DNA of 53,046 bases, from the NCBI GenBank assembly GCA_964599655.1, contig CAZRGV010000030.1:1-53046 (forward strand). The letters run 5' to 3'. Source of the stretch: CAZRGV01 sp964599655. Lineage in GTDB: Bacteria > Planctomycetota > Planctomycetia > Isosphaerales > Isosphaeraceae. The notes under the pieces are model-generated. The model ran no database searches. It was given only the letters and a program-made list of their open reading frames with translations, and was not told where the DNA came from. The stretch's first letter is position 1. Each line of letters starts with the position of its first letter. This document shows, piece after piece, positions 11,589 through 19,149 of this stretch. The position numbers and the translations under genes are program-made.

Positions 11589-12158
11589 ATGATCGTCCTG
11601 ATCGACAACTACGATTCATTCACCTACAACCTGGTGCAGCGGCTCGGTGAAATCGATCCCGCCCTGGAACTGCTGGTCGCGCGGAACGATCGGATCACGC
11701 TCGACGAGATCGAGGCCGTCCATCCGTCGCACATCATCATCTCGCCAGGGCCTTGCACGCCTCGCGAGGCGGGGGTTTCCAACGCGGTGGTCGAACGGTT
11801 CGCGTCGAAGGTGCCGCTGCTGGGCGTCTGCCTGGGACACCAGTGCATCGGCCACACCTTCGGGGCCGAGATCGTCCGCGCCGACCGGATCATGCACGGC
11901 AAGACGTCCTTGATTTACCACGACGAAAAGGGGGTTTACCGGAACCTCCCGAACCCGTTCGAGGCCACGAGATATCACAGTCTGGTGATCAAGCCGGGCA
12001 CCCTGCCGCCCGAGCTCGAGGTCGTGGCCTGGACCGATCAGGACGAGATCATGGGAGTGCGGCATAAGACGCTCCCGCTGGAAGGGGTCCAGTATCACCC
12101 CGAGAGTTTTTTGACCGAGGCGGGCACCCAGTTGCTCCGGAATTTCGTGGGACGCTGA
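11589..12158 (+). CDS. pabA: Glutamine amidotransferase, aminodeoxychorismate/anthranilate synthase component II
   Basis: This subunit releases ammonia from glutamine for the chorismate-using partner, in folate (PabB) or tryptophan (TrpE) synthesis. The 189-residue protein begins MIVLIDNYDSFTYNLVQ, the classic TrpG/PabA start. The triad is visible: Cys81 in GVCLGHQCIG, His170 and Glu172 in GVQYHPESFLTE. I chose ATG 11589 because the upstream in-frame sequence is not conserved. No pabB, trpE or pabC is in the window, so the choice between PabA and TrpG is open; many bacteria use one subunit for both. It heads a tight plus-strand set, with moeA ten bases downstream. Confidence 0.93.
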   Translation: MIVLIDNYDSFTYNLVQRLGEIDPALELLVARNDRITLDEIEAVHPSHIIISPGPCTPREAGVSNAVVERFASKVPLLGVCLGHQCIGHTFGAEIVRADRIMHGKTSLIYHDEKGVYRNLPNPFEATRYHSLVIKPGTLPPELEVVAWTDQDEIMGVRHKTLPLEGVQYHPESFLTEAGTQLLRNFVGR

Positions 12159-12168
12159 GCACGATCGC

Positions 12169-13437
12169 ATGCGGACGGTCGAAGAGGCCCGAAACGTGGT
12201 TCTCGAGCGGGCGAGCCGCCTGCCCGCCCAGGTCGTCGAGCTGCGTTGCGCGCTCGGCTTGATCCTGGCCGAGGACGTCACGGCCGACCTCGATTTACCC
12301 CCCTTCGACAAGGCGCTCGTTGACGGATTCGCCGTGCGGTCGGCCGACCTGGCCGGGGGCGGCCTGGTTCCGCTTCACGTGGTCGAGGAAGTGACCGCCG
12401 GCCAGTGGCCGTCCCGGCCGATCGCGTCCGGCGAGGCGACGGCGATCATGACCGGAGCCCCCCTGCCCGATGGCGCGGACGCCGTCGTGATGTGGGAGCA
12501 AACGGAACGCGACGGCGAGGGCCGGGTGCTCGTGCCCGGACCAGTGGCTCAGGGCCAGAACCGGCTCACGCGAGGTCGCGAGATGACCAAGGGGGAGGTC
12601 ATCCTGAAACGAGGCGAACGGCTGACTCCACCCCGGATCGGCCTGCTGGCCTCGGTGGGCATCGCCCGGGTCCATTGCGTTCCCTGGCCTCGCGTCGCCA
12701 TCATGCCGACCGGCGATGAGCTGGTCGAGATCGACCAGACGCCCGGCCCGGGCCAGATTCGGAACTCCGACATGCTCCAGGCACTTGTCCGGTCGCTGGG
12801 CGCCCAGGCCTGGCGACGACCGATCGCGCCGGATCATCCGGAACGGCTCCGTCGGGCGTTGGCCGACGCGTTGTCGAGCGACGAAACGGGGAAGGCCCAC
12901 GGTGCCGGTCCCGACGTTCTGGTCGTCAGCGGCGGAGTCTCGGCCGGCACGCGCGACCTGGTTCCGGCCGCCCTGGAGTCGCTCGGCATCGAGCCGATCT
13001 TTCATAAGGTTCGGGTGCGACCGGGCAAACCGCTCTGGTTCGGCGTGGGGCCGCCTCGCGGCGAGTCGCCCGGAGTTCTGGTATTCGGCCTGCCGGGCAA
13101 TCCCGTCAGCGGGATGGTCAGCGTGCTCCTGTTTCTGAAACCGGCCATCGACGCACTGGCCGGGCGGACCTCGACGGCTCCCGCGACGGCGACGTATCCG
13201 CTGGCCATCGCCTACCGATACCGAGGCGACCGCCCGACCTATCACCCTTCGACGCTCATCGAGCGCGAGGGACGGACTTGCCTCCAACCCCTCAATTGGG
13301 CGGGATCGGCCGATCTTCGGACGGTCGCTCGCGCCGACGGTTTCGCCGTGTTCCCGGCCGGTGATGTCGACTATTCCGAAGGGGATCCGGTCGAGTTCCT
13401 GGCCCTGGAAGGGGATTCGATCAACGTTCGGCCCTGA
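12169..13437 (+). CDS. moeA: Molybdopterin molybdenumtransferase
   Basis: MoeA inserts molybdenum into adenylylated molybdopterin, the last general step of molybdenum cofactor synthesis in the cytoplasm. The 422-residue length fits the family. Visible landmarks are the N-terminal DLPPFDKALVDGFAVRS, MTGAPLPDGADAVV, the MoCF-domain segments PTGDELVE and VSGGVSAGTRDLV, KVRVRPGKPLWFG and GLPGNPVSGM. It follows pabA by ten bases and precedes lnt by fifteen, so the three are probably one transcript although they share no pathway. No other molybdenum-cofactor gene lies in the window. The start ATG 12169 gives a normal N-terminus. Confidence 0.95.
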   Translation: MRTVEEARNVVLERASRLPAQVVELRCALGLILAEDVTADLDLPPFDKALVDGFAVRSADLAGGGLVPLHVVEEVTAGQWPSRPIASGEATAIMTGAPLPDGADAVVMWEQTERDGEGRVLVPGPVAQGQNRLTRGREMTKGEVILKRGERLTPPRIGLLASVGIARVHCVPWPRVAIMPTGDELVEIDQTPGPGQIRNSDMLQALVRSLGAQAWRRPIAPDHPERLRRALADALSSDETGKAHGAGPDVLVVSGGVSAGTRDLVPAALESLGIEPIFHKVRVRPGKPLWFGVGPPRGESPGVLVFGLPGNPVSGMVSVLLFLKPAIDALAGRTSTAPATATYPLAIAYRYRGDRPTYHPSTLIEREGRTCLQPLNWAGSADLRTVARADGFAVFPAGDVDYSEGDPVEFLALEGDSINVRP

Positions 13438-13452
13438 TCAAGACGTAGGAAC

Positions 13453-15255
13453 ATGCAAGACCAACCGACGGACGCGTCTCCAGGGGAACCCGGCCCCTTG
13501 AGGTCTCCCATCCCTGAGGAACCGTCGAGCGCGCCGACCCCGACCGCGATCGAGGCCGCTCCCGAGCCGTCCGTCAAAGCGGGCTCGGCCGTCGGCCGTC
13601 GCACCTCGCATCCGATCGTCCCCGGGCTCAGCTCGGGGCTGCTGCTGTATTTCGCCTTTCCGCCAGCCGACCGCGGTTACCTGGCCTGGTTCGCCATGGC
13701 CCCCTTGCTGCTGCTAGTCAAGAGCGACCGGCCAAAACGTTCGGTTTCCCTTGGGGCCTGGGCCGGTGGTTTGACGTTCTGGCTGCTGTCGGTCCTCTGG
13801 ATCTGGGAACTGGACCCGAGCGCCTGGGTGGCCTGGATCGCCCTGGCGACATATCTCTCGCTCTACTGGCTCGCGTTCCTGCTACTGGCGAGGATCAGCG
13901 TCCATCGCCTGAAGATTCCGCTGATGCTCGCCGCGCCGATTCTCTGGGTCGGACTTGAATATGTTCAGGCGTTTGCACTGACTGGTTTTCCCTGGTATTA
14001 CCTGGCGCACTCGCAATATCGCTATCTCCCGTTGATCCAGATCTGCGACGTGACGGGAACCTGGGGACTGAGCGCGTTGGTGATGATGGCCAACGCCTGT
14101 TGGGTGGAGCTGCTCACCACGCCGCTCTCGCGTCCGACCCGTCGGGGCCAGCGTCTGGCCCGAGCGCAGGTCCTGAGGCTGGCGGTTCTCGGTCTGCTGG
14201 TGGCGGCCACGGTGGGATATGGGGCCTTCCGGCTGGGCACGGCCCGGTTCCCGGAAGGCCCTCGGCTCGCGTTGCTGCAATCGAACATCCGCCAGGAGGT
14301 CCGGTCGGGACACGACCCAAACCAGATCATTCAGGTTTACGCCCAGTTGATCCACCGGGCCACCCGCGACCCGAAGGAGCGCCCGGACCTGATCGTCTGG
14401 CCCGAAACGTCGTATCCCCGAGGGTTCGTCCGACTCGACAAGGAGCTCGATCCCGCCGAATTCGACCGCCAGGGACGCTCGTTCTTCCCCGACGCGACTC
14501 CCGCGGCCTGGCTCCGGAAAATGTCCGACACCTCGGGCGAGCTGCATGGGATGGTCGACTCGCTCGGCGTGCCGATGGTCGTGGGGTCGCTGCTCTATGA
14601 CTTCCACCGCGCCGGGCCCGCTCGTTACAACGCGGCCATCCTGCTGGAGCCGGGAGTCGAGAGCGTGCAAGTCTACCCGAAGATTCATCTGGTTCCCTTC
14701 GGAGAGTATGTGCCGCTGATCGAGACGATTCCCTGGATCACCGTCCTCACGCCGTACGAGCGAGACGCCATGCCCAAGCTCGCCAGCGGCCAGGGGCCCG
14801 TCTGGTTCGACCTGGGGAAATACCGCTTCGCGAACGCCATCTGCTTCGAAGACACCGTGGCGGACCTGGTACGCCGCTTCTTCTCGGAAACGCCGGACAA
14901 CCACCAGCCCGACATTCTCTTAAACATCTCGAACGACGGCTGGTTCCGGGGCTCCCCCGAGCACGACATGCATCTGGCCGTCGGCATCTTCCGGGCCGTC
15001 GAGAATCGGGCGCCGATTGTCCGGGCCGTCAACTGCGGGATCTCGGCCGTGGTCGATGGCAACGGCCGGATTCTCAAGTCGCTGCCGAAGCTCACCGAAG
15101 GGGTCCTGTCGGCTCGCGTTCCGCTTGATCCTCGAACGAGTGTTTACACCGCCTGGGGCGACTGGTTCGGACAAGCGTGCTTTGCGGTCAGTCTCGGCCT
15201 GTTGGTCTTGTGGGCGGTCGGCTGGCCTCGTCGGCCGCGAACCGTCGAGAATTGA
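13453..15255 (+). CDS. lnt: Apolipoprotein N-acyltransferase
   Basis: Lnt adds the third acyl chain to the N-terminal cysteine of lipoproteins at the inner membrane. The 600-residue protein has a Pro/Ser-rich N-terminal stretch of about 55 residues, then several membrane segments (about residues 58-265), then a nitrilase-like domain. The catalytic triad fits Glu318 in VWPETSYPRG, Lys410 in YPKIHLVPFGEYVPL and Cys464 in ANAICFEDT. A final hydrophobic helix (FAVSLGLLVLWAVGW) closes the protein, as in the family. The N-terminal extension makes it longer than the usual 510 or so residues; an internal start cannot be excluded. It is the last gene of the pabA-moeA-lnt set. Confidence 0.94.
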   Translation: MQDQPTDASPGEPGPLRSPIPEEPSSAPTPTAIEAAPEPSVKAGSAVGRRTSHPIVPGLSSGLLLYFAFPPADRGYLAWFAMAPLLLLVKSDRPKRSVSLGAWAGGLTFWLLSVLWIWELDPSAWVAWIALATYLSLYWLAFLLLARISVHRLKIPLMLAAPILWVGLEYVQAFALTGFPWYYLAHSQYRYLPLIQICDVTGTWGLSALVMMANACWVELLTTPLSRPTRRGQRLARAQVLRLAVLGLLVAATVGYGAFRLGTARFPEGPRLALLQSNIRQEVRSGHDPNQIIQVYAQLIHRATRDPKERPDLIVWPETSYPRGFVRLDKELDPAEFDRQGRSFFPDATPAAWLRKMSDTSGELHGMVDSLGVPMVVGSLLYDFHRAGPARYNAAILLEPGVESVQVYPKIHLVPFGEYVPLIETIPWITVLTPYERDAMPKLASGQGPVWFDLGKYRFANAICFEDTVADLVRRFFSETPDNHQPDILLNISNDGWFRGSPEHDMHLAVGIFRAVENRAPIVRAVNCGISAVVDGNGRILKSLPKLTEGVLSARVPLDPRTSVYTAWGDWFGQACFAVSLGLLVLWAVGWPRRPRTVEN

Positions 15256-15575
15256 GAAAAAATCCCCCGAACTCCCTTTNNNNNNNNNNNGAGCCCGCCA
15301 GTGGTGTAGAGTTGGATCGAGCCTGGCGGCCCGACCGGAGCGAGCGGATCGTCGGACCCCGGACCGGCCTCCGTTCTTGCGCTGAGCAGCTTGCGAAACG
15401 GCAAGTTGTCCTTCTAGGATAGATTGGGTTGCCCGTTCCGTGGTCGCCGACCGCGGGGGCGACGTCATCTCTCTGGCAACGGTTCAGGCGCCCCTTTCGT
15501 TTCCAACCCGCGAAGTCCGACGCCGGGGGCGGGCCGCCGACCGTCTTCAATGCCGATTCAGGTAAGGGTGAGACC
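15256..15575. other. Intergenic region with a short assembly gap
   Basis: It contains eleven N at 15280-15290, just past the lnt stop. No gene is credible. A weak promoter-like pair, TTGCGA and TAGGAT about 18 bases apart near 15391-15420, could serve the coiled-coil gene, but both boxes match consensus poorly. Confidence 0.35.
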
Positions 15576-16433
15576 ATGACGTTCGTCGGCAAGATCCTCG
15601 TCATCGTGATCATGGTCTTCTCGCTCTTCTTCCTCGCCCTTTCCACCGTGGTCTTCACGACCTCGGCCAACTGGAAGGACGAGGCAGCGAAGCAGAAAGA
15701 CCAGCTCAACAAGATGCGCACGGAACGCGACCGGACCAAGACGGAGCTCGACACGGTCCAGAGCAACCTCGCGGCCGCCCAGAAAGATAAAGAAGCGGCC
15801 CTCAAGAAGATGCAGGGTGAGATCGACCAGCTCAACGCCGAGATCAGCCGCCGCACCGACGAGATCACCAAGCAGCGGACCGCCGTGGAGACGGCTCAGG
15901 AGAACGTCCGATCGGCTCAGCAAGATGCCGAAGCCCGCATCAAGGAGACGCAGGAACTCCGCCAGCAACTGGCCGCGGTCCAGCAGCAGGCCAACGATTT
16001 CAAGCTCCAGCAGACCGAGCTGAACGACCAGATCCGTCTGCTTCAGCGCGAGCTCGAGGTGGCCAAGGAGAACAACAAGAAGCTCCGAGAGAGCGTTCTG
16101 GCGTTGCAGAACGGTCTGAAGGACGCAGGGCTGCCAACCGATCCGGGAACCTACGAGGCCCGTCATCTTCCACCCGAAGTGGATGGGGAGGTGACCCGCG
16201 TCGACCTGCAGAATCAGCGGTTCCAGATCAGCATTGGCTCGGACGACGGGCTGGTTCCGGGCAATGAGCTGTACGTCTACAGGCTCAAGCCCAAGCCCGA
16301 ATTCCTCGGCCGGGTTCGCGTCATGTCGGTTGATTCCGATCAAGCGGTCGTCTCGATTATCGGCACCACTCCTCAAGGCAAGAAGATTCAGGAGGGGGAC
16401 ATTGTCTCGACAACGATCCGGACGCGGAGCTAG
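15576..16433 (+). CDS. Membrane-anchored coiled-coil protein, unknown function
   Basis: A 285-residue protein of unrecognised family. It starts with MTFVGKILVIVIMVFSLFFL, a membrane anchor covering about residues 5-30. Residues 38-200 are charged and Gln/Glu/Lys-rich with heptad character (KQKDQLNKMRTERDRTKTEL, IRLLQRELEVAKENNKKLRE), so a long coiled coil is very likely. The last 80 residues form a compact, beta-rich-looking domain ending in GKKIQEGDIVSTTIRTRS. The layout of anchor, coiled coil and small beta domain recalls MreC, but I see no MreC signature and claim no homology. The ATG at 15576 is chosen because the upstream frame has no conserved content. The next gene overlaps its end by 32 bases. 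Confidence 0.82.
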   Translation: MTFVGKILVIVIMVFSLFFLALSTVVFTTSANWKDEAAKQKDQLNKMRTERDRTKTELDTVQSNLAAAQKDKEAALKKMQGEIDQLNAEISRRTDEITKQRTAVETAQENVRSAQQDAEARIKETQELRQQLAAVQQQANDFKLQQTELNDQIRLLQRELEVAKENNKKLRESVLALQNGLKDAGLPTDPGTYEARHLPPEVDGEVTRVDLQNQRFQISIGSDDGLVPGNELYVYRLKPKPEFLGRVRVMSVDSDQAVVSIIGTTPQGKKIQEGDIVSTTIRTRS

Positions 16434-16698
16434 CCCCGCGCCTCGAGCCGCCGCTCGCCCCGCCGCGGGAGCCGCACAGCGCGGTGTCTATGTTCAGGCC
16501 CCCAAGAGTGACATCTTCGTCGTGATGCTTGGCATCGCCCTCGGTGCCATGATCCTGGGATGTCTCTTCCTGCTGCTCGTCTGGGGCCGTTACGACTACA
16601 AAACCAGCGCGACCGCGATGGTCGTTCCCTCGTCGACCACGGCCCTCGCGGCCGCCTCTCCGGAAAAATCGTTCGATTTTTCTACTGTACGCTTGTAA
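16402..16698 (+). CDS. Small single-span membrane protein, TTG start inside the previous gene
   Basis: About 98 residues. The start is TTG 16402, because AGGAGG at 16390-16395 lies six bases upstream, inside the coiled-coil gene, and no ATG in frame precedes the membrane segment suitably. The protein has an Arg/Ala/Pro-rich N-terminus of about 30 residues, then one membrane helix (VVMLGIALGAMILGCLFLLL), then a short Ser/Thr/Ala tail. The orientation would be N-terminus inside by the positive-inside rule. The 32-base overlap and embedded ribosome site suggest coupled translation with the coiled-coil membrane protein, so the two may form one complex. No family is recognised. Confidence 0.7.
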   Translation: MSRQRSGRGASPAPRAAARPAAGAAQRGVYVQAPKSDIFVVMLGIALGAMILGCLFLLLVWGRYDYKTSATAMVVPSSTTALAAASPEKSFDFSTVRL

Positions 16699-16721
16699 AC
16701 CAGGTTGCCCCCTGGTACAAT
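16693..16721 (+). promoter_or_regulatory. Sigma-70-like promoter with a palindrome in its spacer
   Basis: TTGTAA at 16693-16698 and TACAAT at 16716-16721 are separated by exactly 17 bases, matching four and five positions of the -35 and -10 consensus. The spacer contains ACCAGG (16699-16704) and its inverted copy CCTGGT (16711-16716). It would drive the Rad52-like gene 266 bases downstream. The palindrome could be an operator or a coincidence. Confidence 0.5.
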
Positions 16722-16986
16722 CCGACCATCCGCTCGAATCGGAGTCTTCGGACCCGGTCGGGCGGATGGTAGCGCGCTGCCGGTTCGCGTTGTGGGCGTT
16801 GTGTGGATCGAAAGGAAACCCGACCGATCGGCCCTCGGGTCGAAGAGGTCGAGGGGGTCTTGTTCCGCGCGATCGTCCGTATCCCATGGCACCCGGTGTT
16901 TGACATGAGACGAGGGCGGCGGACCGAGCTCGACCCAACACCAAAACGAACCGAGCCACCGCCGTGTCCTCCGGGGGGCGAGACCT

Positions 16987-17529
16987 ATGACCAAGTTTCC
17001 TGACCTGTTCGCGGCCCTCGCCGCGCCTTTCGAGAGTTACGAGGTGAAGCTTCGCACCGCTCCCGGTGGCCGACAGCTTCATTACATCACCGCCCGGACC
17101 GCCATGAACCGGCTCGACAGCGTGCTCGGGCCCGAGAACTGGTGGGATGAGTACGTACCGTCGCAGAACTCGGTGCTTTGCAAGCTGACGCTTCGATTGC
17201 CCGACGGCTCGACCGTGACGAAGTGCGATGCCGGCGGCTACGCGGGCATGGCCGATCAGGGGGACGACGACAAGAGTGGCTTCTCCGACGCCTTCAAGCG
17301 CGCCGCGGCCAAGTTCGGCGTGGCTCGCTACCTCTACCGGGACGGCGTGCCGGCTTTTGTTCGGGAGCGAGAACCGGGAGCGGCCGAGGCCGGACGGGTC
17401 GTCAGGACGAGCTGCTCGGCGACGAGCAGCCGAGGCCCCTCCCCTGCCCGCCTCGGCTCCAACCGAGCCGGCGGCTCCGGTCTCCTCACAACCGTCTCGC
17501 GGCAACGGATCGCCCCCGAGAACCGGTAA
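16987..17529 (+). CDS. Rad52/Rad22-family single-strand annealing protein, N-terminal domain before a frameshift
   Basis: Rad52-family proteins anneal complementary single strands in recombination and repair. The first 125 residues (MTKFPDLFAALAAPFESYEV onward) match the family core, with ARTAMNRLDSVLGPENWWDE, the CDAGGYAG turn and GFSDAFKRAAAKFGVARYLY, which is the best hallmark. After about residue 130 the frame drifts into Arg/Ser-rich sequence typical of an out-of-frame GC-rich reading, and it stops at 17529. A conserved-looking C-terminal half continues in another frame to 17743. So either the assembly has an indel in the linker or the gene is truncated. Outside phages, Rad52-like proteins are sporadic in bacteria. 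No phage genes surround it. Confidence 0.82.
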   Translation: MTKFPDLFAALAAPFESYEVKLRTAPGGRQLHYITARTAMNRLDSVLGPENWWDEYVPSQNSVLCKLTLRLPDGSTVTKCDAGGYAGMADQGDDDKSGFSDAFKRAAAKFGVARYLYRDGVPAFVREREPGAAEAGRVVRTSCSATSSRGPSPARLGSNRAGGSGLLTTVSRQRIAPENR

Positions 17530-17743
17530 GGCCCTCTTCGCCTGGACCAAGGACCAGGAGCAACGCCATCAGGTGGGACTGCTCAAGTATCTGAACAACT
17601 GGGGCAAGCTCCAGGAGTACCCTGGCCGGATGATCGACTGGGACCACGAGCAGGTGGCCAACGCCTACGCCGAGGCAATCCGCAAGATCCAGGCCATCCA
17701 GCCCGACCAGAACGAAGCCTACGAAGAGGCCCTGTCGAACTGA
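17440..17743 (+). pseudogene. C-terminal half of the Rad52-like protein, out of frame with the start
   Basis: In a different plus-strand frame from the Rad52 domain, a Pro/Ala-rich linker (PPLPASAPTEPAAPVSSQPS) leads into a charged, ordinary-looking segment, KALFAWTKDQEQRHQVGLLK, and ends KIQAIQPDQNEAYEEALSN. This looks like genuine coding sequence and has no start of its own. The simplest reading is one protein of about 250 residues (16987-17743) split by an indel between roughly 17390 and 17460. A stretch in the third frame (DELLGDEQPRPLP) may also belong, which would need two compensating shifts. Confidence 0.6.
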
Positions 17744-17773
17744 ACGACCGATCTCGATCGTCGTCCGCTCGCG

Positions 17774-18958
17774 TCACAAACGCAAAGCCAGACCCCGAGC
17801 GTCGCGTCCCGCGACCTCGGGGTTTTCGATTTGACCCACAGTCCATCCGCCGTGCGGTCGCGTCTCGCGTCGCAGGAGGACCAGGACGACACCCAGAAAC
17901 ATGTACGAAAGGATGACAAATGCCGCGTCGTAGTAAGGCGCGAACCGGGCCAGGGGCGCGGGATGACTGGGCACGATCAACAGGGCGGCAAACGCGATCG
18001 CGCCCATCCCCAAGGTCGGCATCGAGCGGCCGTTCGCCTTGCGAGACGCCTCGATCAGGTACGCCAGGGCAGGAAGCAACACGACGAGGTCGTAGTGGCG
18101 GTGGTAGGTGAAAATCCCGGCAAAGAACAGGCAAAGGCCGACCAGGCCGTCCTCCGAGGCGCGTCGAAGGGCGAACGTGGCCGCGAAGCAAGTCCCGAGG
18201 ACAACCAACGAGAGCGATCCCGCCGAGACCGGCAGACCGGGCCAGACGCGAGGAATCAGGGTCGGCAGGTCGATCGTTCCGGCCGCGAGTTGCGTCCGGG
18301 CATTCGCCAACCACGCGACCAACAGCCGAACCGGGCCAAGCCCAAGCCAGGATGGAACGCCCCGCAAGAGTGCGCGCTGAACGCCCAGGGCGGTCGCCAG
18401 CGCTCGCCACTCGCGGCGAACCACCCAGTAGCCCAGGATCGGGAGAACCATCGTCGGCTTGGCCAGCGCAATCCCCAACAGTAACCCCGCCCGGAAGGGC
18501 CGACGCTCTCTCAAGGCCAGCACCGACAGAAGCACGAGGCATGTCGGGATCAGGTGGAACTGACCCAGCGCGATTCCGGCGCGCACCGGCTTGCTCGCGG
18601 CCGCGACCAGCCAGAAAGTGACCTTGAGCCACGACGGCCAGCCGGTGCCCCAGATCGCCACGATCGCGCCGCTGAGAACGGCCAGAGCCAGCAGGTTCAG
18701 CGCGATCCAGACCGCCTTCAAGGTCGACGTCCCGAACGGAGCCACCAGCGGCGCGAAGACCGGCAGCGCGGTCGGCGGGTAGGTCATGTCGGGATCATCG
18801 AACGGGTCGTGCCCCTGGACAAACAGGGCCATCTCCTCGGCGCGTCGGAGCAGGTCGGCGCTGTCGGTCCATGCGTGCGAGACGCCCCACCAAAGGCTCC
18901 AGACAGCCAGGAGGCCGAGCACGGCGAGACTCGGCAGTGGGCGGGCGGAACGTTCCAT
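17774..18958 (-). CDS. Polytopic membrane glycosyltransferase, GT87/DUF2029-like
   Basis: A 394-residue membrane protein with about nine or ten hydrophobic segments. Proteins of this type use polyprenyl-phosphate sugars to modify lipids or glycans on the outer side of the membrane. Visible features that fit GT87/DUF2029 are the early loop DPFDDPDMTYPPTALPVFAP, with acidic residues where GT-C enzymes hold their catalytic Asp, the central GQFHLIPTCLVLLSVLALRE (compare GQxN in the family), and KPTMVLPILGYWVVRREWRA. The start ATG 18956-18958 directly precedes the first membrane segment. It lies 191 bases after the sialidase gene on the same strand. The acceptor and sugar are unknown. Confidence 0.82.
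   Translation of the reverse strand: MERSARPLPSLAVLGLLAVWSLWWGVSHAWTDSADLLRRAEEMALFVQGHDPFDDPDMTYPPTALPVFAPLVAPFGTSTLKAVWIALNLLALAVLSGAIVAIWGTGWPSWLKVTFWLVAAASKPVRAGIALGQFHLIPTCLVLLSVLALRERRPFRAGLLLGIALAKPTMVLPILGYWVVRREWRALATALGVQRALLRGVPSWLGLGPVRLLVAWLANARTQLAAGTIDLPTLIPRVWPGLPVSAGSLSLVVLGTCFAATFALRRASEDGLVGLCLFFAGIFTYHRHYDLVVLLPALAYLIEASRKANGRSMPTLGMGAIAFAALLIVPSHPAPLARFAPYYDAAFVILSYMFLGVVLVLLRRETRPHGGWTVGQIENPEVAGRDARGLALRL
17793..17826 (+). terminator. Intrinsic terminator for the Rad52-like gene
   Basis: CCCCGAG (17793-17799) pairs with CTCGGGG (17816-17822) and GTCGCG (17801-17806) pairs with CGCGAC (17810-17815) around a three-base loop, with one bulged C. TTTT follows on the plus strand at 17823-17826. 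It starts 50 bases after the Rad52-like stop and lies inside the last codons of the convergent glycosyltransferase gene. Confidence 0.75.
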
Positions 18959-19062
18959 GTCAGCCGTTCACGGATGCGAGAGCCGGACACCGTCCTGTCC
19001 GCGATCCGTCACGGACAACGGCCCCCGAAAGCGACCGACAGTCTACGCCAAGCCCGTTCCGA

Positions 19063-19094
19063 GGTGAAGGCCGGCTTCGGTGAAGGCCGGCTTC
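19063..19094. repeat. Two perfect tandem copies of a 16-bp unit
   Basis: GGTGAAGGCCGGCTTC occurs at 19063-19078 and again at 19079-19094 with no spacer. Each unit has GAAG/CTTC arms that could form a small stem. It lies between the sialidase stop and the glycosyltransferase start on the minus strand. The role is unknown; slippage is the simplest origin. Confidence 0.85.
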
Positions 19095-19149
19095 AACCCG
19101 TTGTCGACGATGGTCGAGTTGCCGATCCAGCCACTCCTTTCCTCCCGGA

